Shown: in pieces, positions 37,688 to 50,688 of the stretch
How the letters are laid out: each line of letters begins with the position of its first letter
Position numbering within the stretch: position 1 is the first letter of the stretch
From: Chrysomallon squamiferum
Lineage: Eukaryota; Mollusca; Gastropoda; Neomphalida; Peltospiridae
Reading direction: 5' to 3'
Length of the DNA stretch: 64,000 bases
NCBI GenBank assembly: GCA_012295275.1
Contig: CM022674.1
Span: 16,021,916 to 16,085,915, forward strand
Position numbers and translations under genes: made by a program
Notes under the pieces: model-generated
Seen by the model: the letters and a program-made list of their open reading frames with translations, nothing else
Database searches by the model: none
What the model was told of the DNA's origin: nothing

Positions 37688-38168
37688 GAAGAAGAAGAAT
37701 AAGAAGAAAAGAAGAAGAAGAAGAAGAAGAAGAAGAAGAAGAATTAACATGTTTTAGAGGTATTTGTTCATATAAATAAACATGTTTTAGACAAAACATA
37801 TTTGATCACATAAATAAAAGTATATATTATTGTAAGAAACATACAAAAACAAAATAGAAAATAGATCATAACGAGAACATGTGTATTACATTTTCACTAA
37901 ACATATTACAAAATTCACATTTAACTGAATCTTTTTATACGATATAATACCAAATGTTTGTTATTAAGACAACTCATAAATTCTTGTACTGAAAGTATCT
38001 AAGCTCGGTGTTTATAGTTAGTTTCCCACCATTTGTCACAGAACTCTGTACCAAATTTATGGTTTTCTCTTTTCTTTTTTTTTTTTTTTTTTTTTATTAA
38101 TAGCTAGCAACAAGACACTATAAATATAAAATTATGGTCTTAAGTTATGTTTTCTTTTCTACAAAATG
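36240..38168. other. Gene-poor outer part of the right arm
   Basis: This mirrors 1-1363 and 3360-3960, lacking the 2.0 kb left-only segment. It holds AAT and GAA runs (37622-37742) and A or T runs (37075-37097 and 38076-38095). No gene was found. Confidence 0.75.
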
Positions 38169-39500
38169 AAATGCATGAAATCCAGTTGTCGTTAGCAAAA
38201 AGAGCTTTTAAAAATAAAATTCCTTTCTTTGCCACTGTCTTATAATAAGCTGATTTATTATCAGTTTTAATGCGAACGTTATATCTATTGACGTAGTATT
38301 TTTATCTTGTCCCTTCTGCTTTCACATTTCTCTAGAAAGTTTGGCCATATGTGTAAAACATTTTTCCAAAAGAAATTTGTGCGTTTCAACAATTTTGCTT
38401 CACTGTAGGCTGACTCTAAAACTAATGTCAGTGAAGTTTTTGATTATAAACAGTTACTCGAAAGAGAGGCAATGTCTTGCTAAAATTTATGTCTTTAATC
38501 CACGATATCTTTACCCATTAAAAAGTAACTTAACAATTATTGCTCTTAAACAACCATTTTGATAATAGTCAAATAACTGGGCAGCGTTTCTTTTATTTTT
38601 TTTCTAGCTATTTTATCATGGTTTTTTATTCCAAATAAACTGAAAGAAATAGGTTTCTAATATTTTAAAGAAATAGTTTGTTGGATTTGGCAATGAAGAA
38701 AAAAACCAAACAATTTTCGATAAAACTGAACTTTTGATTGCAGTAATTTTTCCTAGAGGTGACAAAGAAAATGTTGACCATTGTTCAAGCAGCCTTTTAA
38801 CCTCTTTCAACTTTGCATTAAAGTTTAATTCTTGTATTCGACACAGGTCCGTGGAAAACCCAAGTATTGTGAATTTTGTAGTCCATTTCAATTTTTGTTT
38901 TGATCAGATTATTTTTTTGTGATTAATTTGGTCTTTCCCTAAGTTTATTATATTTGTTTGTTATGTATTAACTTTAAGACCAGATATATCGATAAAATAT
39001 TTTTATGTTTCCACAGATGCTCACAGATCTTTATCACACCAACCTAATACAATGTTGTGTCGTTGGCGAACTGTGAAATTTCAAAATTCATTGCCGTTTA
39101 TCTCAATCTCCTATTGATATGTTTCTTATTTCTTACGAAGATTCCAAGACTCTCAACATAAAATATGGAAACACAGTGAAATAGCAGATCCCCTTGTCTA
39201 TATCCTGTGTCACGTTTTAAGCGTTTAGTAATCTTACGATTTATGTATGAACACGATTCCTGTTTATTAGAAAAAGGTCGATATCCATGTTTGATTTGAA
39301 ACTCCGAAGTTAATATAATAGTTGTTGTTGTTTTTGTATTTTTTCTTCTACTTCCACGATATTCTCTCAAAAGCTTAGTTCTCCAAAATCTACAATTAAT
39401 TAAGAATAGCATCGAAAAACTAAGGCGAAATAACTCAACCATTTTCTGTATGCAAGTGGTAAAGGAATTATCTCCCACTGTATCAGTAAACACTTTTGTT
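38130..39500 (-). mobile_element. Decayed non-LTR retrotransposon (LINE) ORF2 remnant
   Basis: On the minus strand, from 39500 downward, blocks in several frames read GYRQGDLL and VESLGIFVRNKK (about 39220-39110) and FANDTTL near 39070 in place of the FADD catalytic box. KLKEVKRLLEQW, SPLGKITAIKSSVLSKIVWF and FFQFIWNKKP follow at 38830-38620, then FWKNVLHIW near 38360, and KTVAKKGILFLKALF near 38210. The order matches the RT and post-RT region of L1-like LINEs in animals. Frameshifts and stops separate the blocks, so it is dead. It runs across the visible right edge of the palindrome (38168). Confidence 0.8.
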
Positions 39501-41010
39501 GTCTGCTAAATGAAGACTGTGAAACACGAAGTGTTTGTTACTCGACATTTGCTGTGAGTGGTGATCATTAAATAACAGGAGTATTGTTATTATGGTTGTT
39601 GTTGTTGTCGTTGTTATTATTATTATGATTATTATTAATTTACTAATAGGAATTATACTGTATGACCATGGTATATGTTAATAAATTGGTGAAACAGAAT
39701 AAACAGTATGTAATATATACCGATATGTTATATTGTTCTTGTATTTCATACTTATGAAAAGTTGGTTTAGAAAAAACTAATATCAAACTCAGATGGAAAG
39801 CGAAGATCTATCTACTCAGAGCTCACGAATCAACTTTTATATGTAGCCTCGCAATTGTGTGTGTTGTTGTCTGTGTGTCTGTCTCTCTGTGTGTAATTTA
39901 GGATTGAGTATTGTTTCATGTAAATTTCATTAGACTATTAATAATAGTTCGGCAGTACCACAGGCAGACAATGTCAATTCACGTTCTCACAAACCCCGTC
40001 AGATGCCGCTGACAACGTCAACGTTCGACCTTGAAAAGGTTGCCCAGTAACCGAGGGTAATCACCGTTTCCCACAAAGCACGCCGTTTTTTGTTTGTGTT
40101 TTTTTGCCTTTTGTAAGTTCTGTGTGCCTCTATGCCTTCCTCTTGTAACATGGCAATGGCAAGTATGCATTTAGGGTTGAATATTCCATTTTTATATGTG
40201 TCGTCTGCTTAATCATTTAGTAGAGGTAGAACCAGAAAGATTTTAGTGCATATATAAACATATGTACCTTTAGTCTAATCCCACGTATGTATGAGTGTAT
40301 TGAGATATATATGTATGTACGTGTGAATGTGGTATGTATATGTATGTATGTATGTATGTGAATGTATGTATGTATGTATGTATGTATGTATGTATGTATG
40401 TATGTATGTATGTATGTGTGAATGTGGTATGTATATGTATGTATGTGCCCACTGGGATTTGTTCATTGAAATGTCAGAAGTATCTCAGATCTAAGTAATG
40501 ACACCTCCCGACAAAAATTACATAATTAATGTTTCTGCTACTTTGTTTCAATATTCAAACTGTTTCCTTTACATTTTGCATCTTCACATATTCTTCAACA
40601 TAGCCATAGTATAAACAAATAATTCTTTATCCATATACTTTGTTTTTCTTTTAAATACAAAACAAAACCGAAATGACAGATTCAAAAGCAATGTAGCTGT
40701 AGTAACAACCGATGTAGTAGTAGTTGTAATTCCTAGCTCAAACCGTAGAAGTAGTAGCTTAAACATATTAGCAGTTGCTGTTGTAATAATATTTAATATT
40801 TTATTTAACTTCAAAATATTCATTTTTAACAACCTGTGTAAAGCGCAATTACATAAACTTAATATAATTATATGTGCAAATGTTAGGGAGGAAAACGTAA
40901 CAAAAATTATGTGCTATCTCAGTTGTTATCAACGTCATGCACTGAGATTACATGATATGAATATTACGTACAAGGAGATAACTTTTGAAGAATTATACCG
41001 TGTTTACTCC
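39500..41010. other. Gene-free stretch with a GTAT tetranucleotide run
   Basis: I see no gene. A GTAT/TATG tetranucleotide array interrupted by gtgaatgtgg occupies about 40330-40445. The open frames of Thr-Tyr-Ile-His come from it. Confidence 0.75.
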
Positions 41011-41125
41011 AGATTTACCCTGCACACCCTGTGTCCCTCTCTGACACCTAGACTACTGATTTAAAGTAAGCGCTCTAATTGCCAGACACTACTTTCTCTG
41101 ACAACTGAGCCACACGCTAGACTCA
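41010..41125 (-). mobile_element. Possible tRNA-derived SINE fragment
   Basis: On the minus strand the sequence reads TGTGGCTCAGTTGTCAGAG, close to the D-arm and A-box of tRNA-derived SINEs, then TTAGAGCGCTTACTTTAAATC and AGTAGTCTAGGTGTC. These resemble an internal tRNA duplication with a weak B-box. No clear A-tail or target duplication was found. It is a fragment at best. Confidence 0.35.
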
Positions 41126-41227
41126 AACCAATGAAAATAACTCAAACAAATTATGAACAAAAATTCTATTAAGAACATAAACTAAATTACTGAGTTTTGT
41201 TTTAAAATATCTTAGAACAAGAACATC

Positions 41228-41229
<2 letters not shown>

Positions 41230-41262
<33 letters not shown>

Positions 41263-41507
41263 TAACCTTTGTCTTAAGAAATGAACAATTTAACACCTGC
41301 AGAAAAATGCTCGTCTATTAGTCTGCAATGTCAGTCTGATATTCGTCCTTATGCGAATTTGTCGTTAAGAGAGAAGCCGCCTCTTAACCAATACAGTCCG
41401 TGTAGTCATGTTTAGCTGCGGTTTTAATGTCACCTTTTTACATTTATAACGTTATAGTATATTTTCAAATGTCTGTACAATAGAAAATAGTAAACAGCAT
41501 AGAAGAA

Positions 41508-41591
<84 letters not shown>

Positions 41592-41691
41592 CATCATACA
41601 TATCGTTTTAACAAACACAGCAGCATGTTTGTTGAAGATCAGAGCAAAACTATGTGTTGTTTAATCTTGAATAACGAACTAAATTAAGAAC

Positions 41692-41741
<50 letters not shown>

Positions 41742-41777
41742 TTAATAATAATAATAATAAAAATAAAGAATACTTTT

Positions 41778-41833
<56 letters not shown>

Positions 41834-41840
41834 TTTTTTT
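41230..41840. repeat. Microsatellite cluster (AAT, CT, AAT, TTA)
   Basis: An AAT run near 41230-41260, a CT run at 41512-41588, an AAT run at 41694-41763 and a TTA run at 41780-41834. The last two form a long inverted AAT/TTA pair able to fold back. Confidence 0.9.
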
Positions 41841-42333
41841 TTTTAAATAAAAAGATTAAGGCAATAGGAAATAACATAAATTGACATAATCACATGGTGT
41901 ATAATGAATGTAAATCAGTAAATGTTATTATTCTCTGTCGTGTAATTAATTTTATTTCCCAATATAACACTTAATTATTATATCATTGTCGTATTTCCCA
42001 TCTGTTTATGTACAGCATATCCGGATGGTAATCTTTATCAATCGTTTTACCGAATAGGGAATTCAATATTATGTCAGCACGGCTAATAGCTTGAAAAATG
42101 GACGAAACACAACTGTTTTCTAGCTATTTTAATTTAACATATGCTGCAATTACCTTACGTGTTTGATACAAATGCGTTACTTTTCATTAAAATTTTAAAT
42201 TGATAGATACAGGCGGTTATACGAGGCTTTTTAAAAGATATATAAATAATCAATAGAATAAAAAGCAGGACACAAGTATAACGTATGCTTTTAGTCACGT
42301 ATGCATACTACACCTCTCTGAGAAACACCCACA

Positions 42334-42386
<53 letters not shown>

Positions 42387-44290
42387 ATGTGTTTGTGTAA
42401 AATTAGTATTTTGTGTCAGTAAATTTAAACTGATTTCCCGATATTAATTATTATGTGAAATATTGTGATAATATGTAGCTGACTCGCATTTATCTACTGC
42501 TTTGTCATTAATTTTATTTAATTTAACACATGTTGCCGTTACTTTCTGTTTTAGTGACAAAGGCATTACGTTTTCTTTCTTCCTTTTTCTTCTTTTAGTT
42601 TCTTTATATATATATATATATTTCCCCCCCCCGGAAAGAAAAGACCGAAGTGACAAAATGAAATCTCCGACGTTTGTTCGGCGTTAAATGTGAACAGCAT
42701 TTGGGGAAAAATATTAGAATAAAATAAAATAAATAAATAAATAAATAAATAAAGAGAATTCTTGAACATGGCGACTGTAAGGAGACAAAGGTAAGATTTC
42801 GTTTCACGATGAAGACAGGCATTTTTTTCTTCTTCTCATACTCTCTTATTTATTTTCTTTTTTTTCCCCCCCATTTATATAGCTTTTCAAGTGTGCATTC
42901 ACCGCATAAACTAATTTGAAATTTGTTTGTTTGCACATGTGAGCAATAAAAAAAAGTTAGAAGTGTTTTATAATGACAGATTTATTCAGGAGTACTATAA
43001 AACACACTCCAGACACAAAACTGATGAAAATATGATCTTTTTTATTGAATAAAGAAATAAAATACTTTTCCTTAACCAAATACAACCCAAACGTGAACTA
43101 AATTTGTAATGTTTCGTCATACTTTATGTCGGTATTAAACTAACTTTCCGATCTATCGTTAGAATATAAATGTAATCAAATTTATTTCCAGATCTAATAA
43201 TTGACTGTATAGTAAATACTAATATTTCTGAATGTAACTGATGTATTGATACTTATCTCGCTATCTAACAAATTATAATACAAACTAAAAGTATTTACTG
43301 ATAGCTCAGTCCATGTAAATACTAAACTACAAATAATAAAATGTAGACAGAGATCCTTTTCATCTAAGGAAAGAAAGAAAAGAAACTTTTCTTTTTGCAT
43401 ATATGTGTGAGTGTGTGTGAGAGAGAGAGAGAGAATGTGTAAAAAGCTTTTATTTTCTGTCACAGACAGAGTATTAGTATTCTTATTTAATCAATTAATT
43501 AATTAACCTATTGAGACAAAATTAAGATGTTTTAAGACACACATACAAACACACACAGACACTGGAAAAATAAATCCAGTCTGAAATTGAACGAAGAACT
43601 GGATGATACTGGATCTGGTTAAGATAAAAGAAAAACAAAAGCAGAACAAAACAAACACGTAAGAGAACCATTGGATATAAAAAGAGGTGGATATTTAGTC
43701 ATGTACACACACTGACAAGCCTATTTTCATATTTTACATGTTCAGTTTAACAGTTTGGATTCTCTTTATTTACCGAGTGAAACATACTTGACCCTGTTTA
43801 GTCACGTTTTGAATAATGACAGTCATAAGTGTTTCACAAAATTAATTCATATATAGACAAAAAGACAGTAGCAAAGTAATAAAGAAAATAGTTTCGATAA
43901 TTTATCACAAGCGTTAATTATAAATAAATGAAGTAAATTAAAAGTAATTAACAGATCTATTACTATTATTAGTAGTATACTTTTGGTAATAATGGTTGTA
44001 ATAGCATTAGTATTAGTATTAGTGGTAGTAGTCTTATTATTTATATTAGTAGTAATATTAGTAGTAATAGTAGTAGCAGTAGTTGTTGCTGTACAATGCT
44101 TTTATCTGTTTTAAAAAAATAATAATTTCGCAAGATAAAATAAAAAAATATGTTAATAGATGGTGTTTATTTAGTTCTGGTCAAGCCATTATGTTTGTGA
44201 TTATTATCAAACATATATCCTGAATGTCATTACATTAAAAAAGTAACAATTAATGATGAAATGACATATAATACACGACAGTATATCTAT
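41840..44290. other. Gene-free AT-rich stretch
   Basis: No gene was recognised. It has a TG run at 42339-42384. Two diverged copies of a block ending aatttaaca-atg-tgc ... gcgttac occur near 41890-42190 and 42430-42570. Confidence 0.6.
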
Positions 44291-45814
44291 GATATAACTA
44301 GGGTACGGACCTGATACTGATAACAAATATTTCTCTCTCCTGACGGAATAACAATCAGCTGATCACGTGATTCAGAGAGGCCGTGCCACTGACACAGATA
44401 AAATACTTCGTAGATAAGTAAATTCAAACTGATTATCATGATGGTTTAATACTAACCTTTTCCACTAAGTAAATAGCACATGTTTCAGGAAAAGCAGAAT
44501 GATTATGTTACTATATGTGTTATGTTAAATTATATATTTTTAAACGAAAAAAACTCTTAATGATGATGGTATCAAAAGTGAGAAAAGTTACTGATCCCGC
44601 TGTCAAACACTTATCAAAGTTATCAGAGCAAGGTCAAAGTTTAAATCTCCTCTCCAGTGACCTGTTTGTTCATCAAAAGTACTCGCCAGGTTGTTTAAAT
44701 AACCGCTTGTCGCTTGTTCTTCCTCAGACCTCGCGTTTTCCTTGCTGTCTTGTGTACAACTTTCCTGCACTCATCAAAGAGCGAGATGAGCCAGTCGAGG
44801 CTGAGAAATTCTAAAACTTTGTTTGTTTCATACAAAAAAATCTCCCATAGCTAATTATCTTAAATCTAAAATTTAAAAACTACCTTTATGAGTTCGTCGT
44901 CGCGTATTTTACGTGAGAGGGTGTTATGAATGGTTAAAGAAAAATTTAATTATTTACATATATTGGTACTTTATTTATTTACTATATTTACTAATATATA
45001 TATATATATTATTCACCATATTATCTACATGTTTTGTTAATGTTTGATATTGTGTGTGTGAGCGTGTGTTTGTGTGTGTTCATATTCAACAAATATTCTG
45101 GATGTTTAAAAGGACTATTAAAAAGCTGTACAGTGTTTGCTTAGACTTGAAAAGATATAACATTTATACACATTTCTATCTGCACCTAAAACACTCAGCT
45201 TAATAGTCGATATACCTGACACCGACATTATTATCACGGGTAAAATTCAATACACTAAAGCTGATAACATTAACAAAGCAAACATTTATATTATTATTAT
45301 TATTATTATCATCATCATCATCATCTTCATCATCTTCATAATGCATACTCAGACACAACATATATACACACATACTTACATAGAAAGATAAGCACACATA
45401 GATACACACACAGACGCCTTCTGTTATTACACTATAGAGAATAATGTTTAACTTCTTATTATTTTTTCTTCTTTTAAAGACAACTTTTCCTGTCTGTATG
45501 GCTTACACTAAAAGAAAAAATAATCTGAATGTCTGACATTAAAATTTCTATGTCACAATACAGCGAGGTCTCGATGATTTAATAAGGGTACAGATGTGAT
45601 ACTGATAACAAATATTTCTCTCTCCAACAATCCGCTGACCGCGTGACTAACACAGATAAAATACTTCTTAAAATAAATCTTCTTAAATCTTTGTTGGCGT
45701 TCAAGGTAATTCAGGGTATTCAGAAAAATCTTGGTTTAATCGCTCAGTGCAATTTAAAATGTTTGAAATAAAATTCAAATAATAATAATAATAAAACAAA
45801 TAAAATTAAAAAAA

Positions 45815-46125
45815 CATTAATACCACTACGACAACTATTACTAGAGCTATTGTTACTACAGCTGTTGATAATACCTCTGCTGCTACCACTACCATTAAAA
45901 CTGTTATTAATACTACAACTACTGTGATTATTACGACAGTTGCCAATATTACCAATATTACTCCTACTGCTGCTACCACAACAACTACCACTTTGACTAC
46001 TATTAGTATTATTACTGCTGCTATAACTAGGACTACTGTTACGACAACTATAACTACTACTATTACAACTACTATTGGTGTTACTTCTTCCACTGCTAAT
46101 ATCAATAATACCAGTTCAGAGACAA
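45815..46125. repeat. Degenerate ACT/ATT trinucleotide array
   Basis: About 310 bases of imperfect trinucleotides (ACT, ATT, GCT, ACG) give Val/Ile-rich and Thr-rich open frames on the two strands. It is an aged trinucleotide microsatellite. Confidence 0.8.
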
Positions 46126-47029
46126 TGATAATATAAAAACTATTACTATTGTTGTATGTAAAAAGTAGATTGTTCTGTAAATTCTAATTTCATTGTGATA
46201 ACATTTTTCATTTTTCTGAAATTGCCAAAGTTATTTGTTTAATCTAATCAAATTTATTTGCATTTGAATTAACTCTATTATATTGTGTAAATTCGAAAAG
46301 TTCTACGATCACAGTTAAAAGCATTTGTTATCTGAGTTCAGTTTGTGTATATCAACTTGTTATTAAAACATAAGTCAGCGAAAGGAGATCTGCTAATCTG
46401 TTTTGTCAAGACTAAAGTTCACTGCGTTGTCTCAGCTTTAAACAAATTTACTTTAGTACAAAGTCAACTTTATACACACACACAGAGATTGACATGACAC
46501 TGATTTTGTTATCACAAGGTAAAACTCAATACACAGAAACTGATAACACCAACAAAGCTTAACTAATAATAATAATAAGAAGAAGAAGAAATAAATAAAT
46601 AAATAAATAAATAAATAAACTAAATTAAACTGACTATTCTGGTTATAAAACAGTTTTATAAATTTCTCAGCATTGCTCTATTTAACTGTCAAATCTCCGT
46701 AGTGTAACTTCGGCTTCTGTGAAACCGCCATTTTGTGTGACGTATTACTTCTTTAACAGTTTATTATTATTATTATTATTTATTATTATTTCACAACAAT
46801 CGCTTTAATTTTTAAACTATATATATACACACATACTTATACATACATATTTGTTTTCTGTTTTTTTTTCCTATAGAAGATTAGAATCGTATGTTAGCAG
46901 ACGACGTTTTTTGTTGTGTGGTTTTTTTTTTTTTTTTTTATTATTATTTTTTATTCTTTGTTCCGGTCAAACTACTGCGTTCGTGATAATTATCTTACTG
47001 TTATCCTGACAGGGACGTACTTTACTGAA

Positions 47030-47134
<105 letters not shown>

Positions 47135-47799
47135 CTGTCTATCTAATCATATATATATTTCCGGTTTTCTGGTATGAAGACATCTAAATACGTAAATAAT
47201 TAGGCATAAACATTTTAAAATTTAAAACATAAAGAAAACTGACGATACACAACTGTGGCGACTCGACACTTGAACACTGAGGACGGCACCCATCCGCGAG
47301 AACTATGAAAATAGCATCTGGAGAAAACTTCCAGTTCTCTGGTCTTTCCGGATTTCAGGACGCCGGATAATTGGTTTGGTACCCGTACTAGGCACAGAGG
47401 AAAAACCTGGTTTAATGCTTTAATGTAATTTAAAATATTTGAAATAAAATTCATGTAATTATTATTATTATTATGTTATTACTATTATTATTATTATTAT
47501 TATTTTTTATTTTTTTTTATGATCAAAAGTTTGATTGTTTAGTATTGTAAATGTATTGTGTTTCATCTCTTTAAATAGATAACTGGATTCTATACTGAAA
47601 GTTGGAATATTTCTACGATATGTGTTTAAAATTTCTGTCATCTCTGTACAGCTTGTTATTGAAACACGTGTTAGTGATAACATTCCTACTACTCTGTGTT
47701 GTCAAGACGAATGTTTACTTACTTCTCTTAAATTTATTACTAGAGATAAAGATTACTTTAGTACAAAGTCAACTTAATACGAGACAGAGAGAGCGCGCG

Positions 47800-48036
47800 A
47801 GAGAGAGAGATGTTTAATAATAAAAAATAAAAAGTAAACAAATGAACAAACAAGAGAAATGTTTAATAATAAAAAATAAAAAGTAAACAAATGAACAAAC
47901 AAATAAATGAAAAAGATACGAATAAGTAAATAAGCATATTAATAAACAACAAGCAAATAAAAAAGATAATAAACAAATAAATAAATAGGCAAGTAAGTAA
48001 ATAGATCAGTAAACAAACACTGAGATCAGAGATATA

Positions 48037-48075
<39 letters not shown>

Positions 48076-48338
48076 CAACAACAGTAATAAAAGCAGGAGT
48101 AATAGTGGTGAATTGCGTCTGACAGAACAGTCAGTTGCTACAACTTAAGTAATACAGCCGCTTACAACAACAACAACAACACACACACACACAGACCGTC
48201 ACTCGGTTTGTTTAAATGAAAGCAGAAAACAAAATAAACCATAAAAAGTAAATTTTGAAATAAATACGGAAATTAATCAACGATAAATGAAAAAGAAAAT
48301 AATAATCGTCATCATCATTATCACATTACAAGTAGTAA

Positions 48339-48383
<45 letters not shown>

Positions 48384-48582
48384 AGTAATAATAATAAATA
48401 GAATTAAGGAAAGAATGAAACAAAATTAAATTAAATGACAGGATAAAAAATAAAAATAAACTATAAATAACATAATCTGAAAAAAGAAAGAAAGAAGGGA
48501 AGTGTGTGTTTCTAGTTTATCGATCAGTCTGAGTCTGGCCTGCACTATTCAAACGCAAAATAAAATCAAGTTCGCAGTTCTC
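47800..48582. other. Gene-free stretch of A-rich and AGT repeats
   Basis: It includes a duplicated A-rich block (aagtaaacaaatgaacaaac near 47831 and 47880), an AAAT run (48038-48074) and an AGT run (48331-48380). No gene. Confidence 0.75.
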
Positions 48583-49683
48583 ACCACTGATGTATGTGAA
48601 CAGAGGGATTTCACTCTGCACTGCGCATGTACCCACTGATGTATGTGAACAGAGGGATTTCACTCTGCACTGCGCATGTACCCACTGATGTATGTGAACA
48701 GAGGGATTTCACTCTGCACTGCGCATGTACCCACTGATGTATGTGAACAGAGGGATTTCACTCTGCACTGCGCATGTACCCACTGATGTATGTGAACAGA
48801 GGGATTTCACTGCACTGCGCATGTGTGAAACAGAGGGATTTCACTCTGCACTGCGCATGTACCCACTGATGTATGTGAACAGAGGGATTTCACTCTGCAC
48901 CGCGCATGTACCCACTGATGTATGTGAACAGAGGGATTTCACTCTGCACTGCGCATGTACCCACTGATGTATGTGAACAGAGGGATTTCACTCTGCACTG
49001 CGCATGTACCCACTGATGTATGTGAACAGAGGGATTTCACTCTGCACTGCGCATGTACCCACTGATGTATGTGAACAGAGGGATTTCAGCGCATGTACCC
49101 ACTGATGTATGTGAACAGAGGGATTTCACTCTGCACTGCGCATGTACCCACTGATGTATGTGAACAGAGGGATTTCACTCTGCACTGCGCATGTACCCAC
49201 TGATGTATGTGAACAGAGGGATTTCACCACTGCGCATGTACCCACTGATGTAACAGAGGGATTTCACTCTGCACTGCGCATGTACCCACTGATGTATGTG
49301 AACAGAGGGATTTCACTCTGCACTGCGCATGTACCCACTGATGTATGTGAACAGAGGGATTTCACTCTGCACTGCGCATGTACCCACTGATGTATGTGAA
49401 CAGAGGGATTTCACTCTGCAATGTACCCACTGATGTATGTGAACAGAGGGATTTCACTCTGCACTGCGCATGTACCCACTGATGTATGTGAACAGAGGGA
49501 TTTCACTCTGCACTGCGCATCTGCGCATGTACCCACTGATGTATGTGAACAGAGGGATTTCACTCTGCACTGCGCATGTACCCACTGATGTATGTGAACA
49601 GAGGGATTTCACTCTGCACTGCGCATGTACCCACTGATGTATGTGAACAGAGGGATTTCACTCTGCACTGCGCATGTACCCAT
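48583..49683 (+). repeat. 50-bp minisatellite, about 22 copies
   Basis: The 50-base unit contains cactgatgtatgtgaacaga, then gggatttcactctgcactgc, then gcatgtaccc, and repeats almost without substitution. Several copies carry internal deletions (near 48810, 49088, 49226, 49250 and 49419) or a short internal duplication (49520). The near identity of units points to recent or ongoing homogenisation. Open frames through it repeat every 150 bases because 50 is not a multiple of three; they look fortuitous. Confidence 0.95.
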
Positions 49684-50540
49684 TGCTGGGTAATTCGGGG
49701 AAGCAAATCGCGAGATGTCGTCAAAATAACCCTACTTGCAAACTGGTGGGCAAAAACAATCATGTTGTAATGGTAGGCCATGATCATTGTTCAGTTGTTA
49801 ACAATCGCAGAAGTCCGGGAAATGCATATCGGAAACGTGTGTTTGTAATCGCCTCACATAGAAATGAAAAAGATTTTTAATGTTACGGCAAACCCGAGGG
49901 TTTGCTCGGCACATTTCTTAGGTGGGAAGTCAGCGAACGACAAGAAACATGTGGATTATATGCCCACCCTGAATATGGGAAGGGAACAATAGTTTCAGTT
50001 ATGTTCTTAATTATTCAGTCTACCGCAGCTGAATTGAGGTGTTTGTTACTTGGCGTCAAAAATGCTTAGTAGGGGTTGTACAAGTATGCAGATGTTTGTG
50101 TGAGTATATGAGCAACGGTACAATCTTCAATATAACAATTATCTGTTACTCCAAAATAAATGGTTTATTTATAGAGGTTTTTTTAACAATAAAGTATGTA
50201 TGCTTGTGTGTGTTTGTACTAATTACACCTCAGAGGTCTCGCTACATACTGTAACAGATGGTGGGCCCGCCATCACTTACGGCTTAGTACAAGTTCGCCA
50301 GCCATTCGTCGGCAACAGAAGCAATGTCCGCCACCCGTTTATTTAGACTGGGTGTCATGCCACTGTTCAGCAGTTCACGTGTCTTGTCACTAAACAAAAT
50401 GGATGTAATCCGAAGCTGCGACTGTCATATTTACAAAGTGCACCCTTCGACGGGTCGCAATCAGATTCCTCTCAAATTTGCTGCTCCTCCCGATGCCCGT
50501 GTAATCAATGCTACTGCGCGGCTATATTATTGCGCATGAA
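49684..50540. other. Unassigned, less AT-rich segment
   Basis: Base composition is more balanced than in the surroundings. A 71-residue open frame at 50324-50539 (+) has no recognised domain. I cannot assign a function; it may belong to the neighbouring transposon remnant. Confidence 0.4.
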
Positions 50541-50544
50541 TTTC

Positions 50545-50630
50545 AAGGTAAATGGACAATTACCCACACAGACAATTCCCACACAGACAATTCCCCACTT
50601 GGACAAATCCCCACTCCACACAGTAGTAGT
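50545..50630 (+). repeat. Short direct repeats of a GACAATTCCC motif
   Basis: GACAATTACCCACACA, GACAATTCCCACACA, GACAATTCCCCACTTG and GACAAATCCCCACTCC follow one another. Iterated GGACAATTCCCC-like motifs are seen at the ends of some MULE-type transposons, and this block lies just beyond the 3' end of the transposase-like remnant, so it may be its terminal repeat. No matching opposite end was found. Confidence 0.5.
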
Positions 50631-50688
50631 GACATATACGATACAACACTTAGATCAGAATTAGTATTTTTTATTCAGTTTTAAATCT

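Noticed and set aside
41010-41125. An intact tRNA gene
   Set aside because: An A-box-like block is present, but no cloverleaf can be closed and the B-box is weak; listed only as a possible SINE.
44515-44814. A 99-residue open frame with balanced composition
   Set aside because: No recognisable domain, no splice context, and it lies in a degenerate repeat region.
45815-46125. Hydrophobic Val/Ile-rich membrane protein on the minus strand
   Set aside because: The composition follows entirely from degenerate ACT/ATT trinucleotides.
48583-49683. CRISPR-like array
   Set aside because: Units follow each other directly with no variable spacers, and the DNA is clearly eukaryotic. The 68-bp and 42-bp arrays fail for the same reasons.
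48725-49787. Repetitive protein reading MYPLMYVNRGISLC in the 50-bp array
   Set aside because: The unit is not a multiple of three, deletions break the frame repeatedly, and there is no start context or splice site; more likely non-coding.
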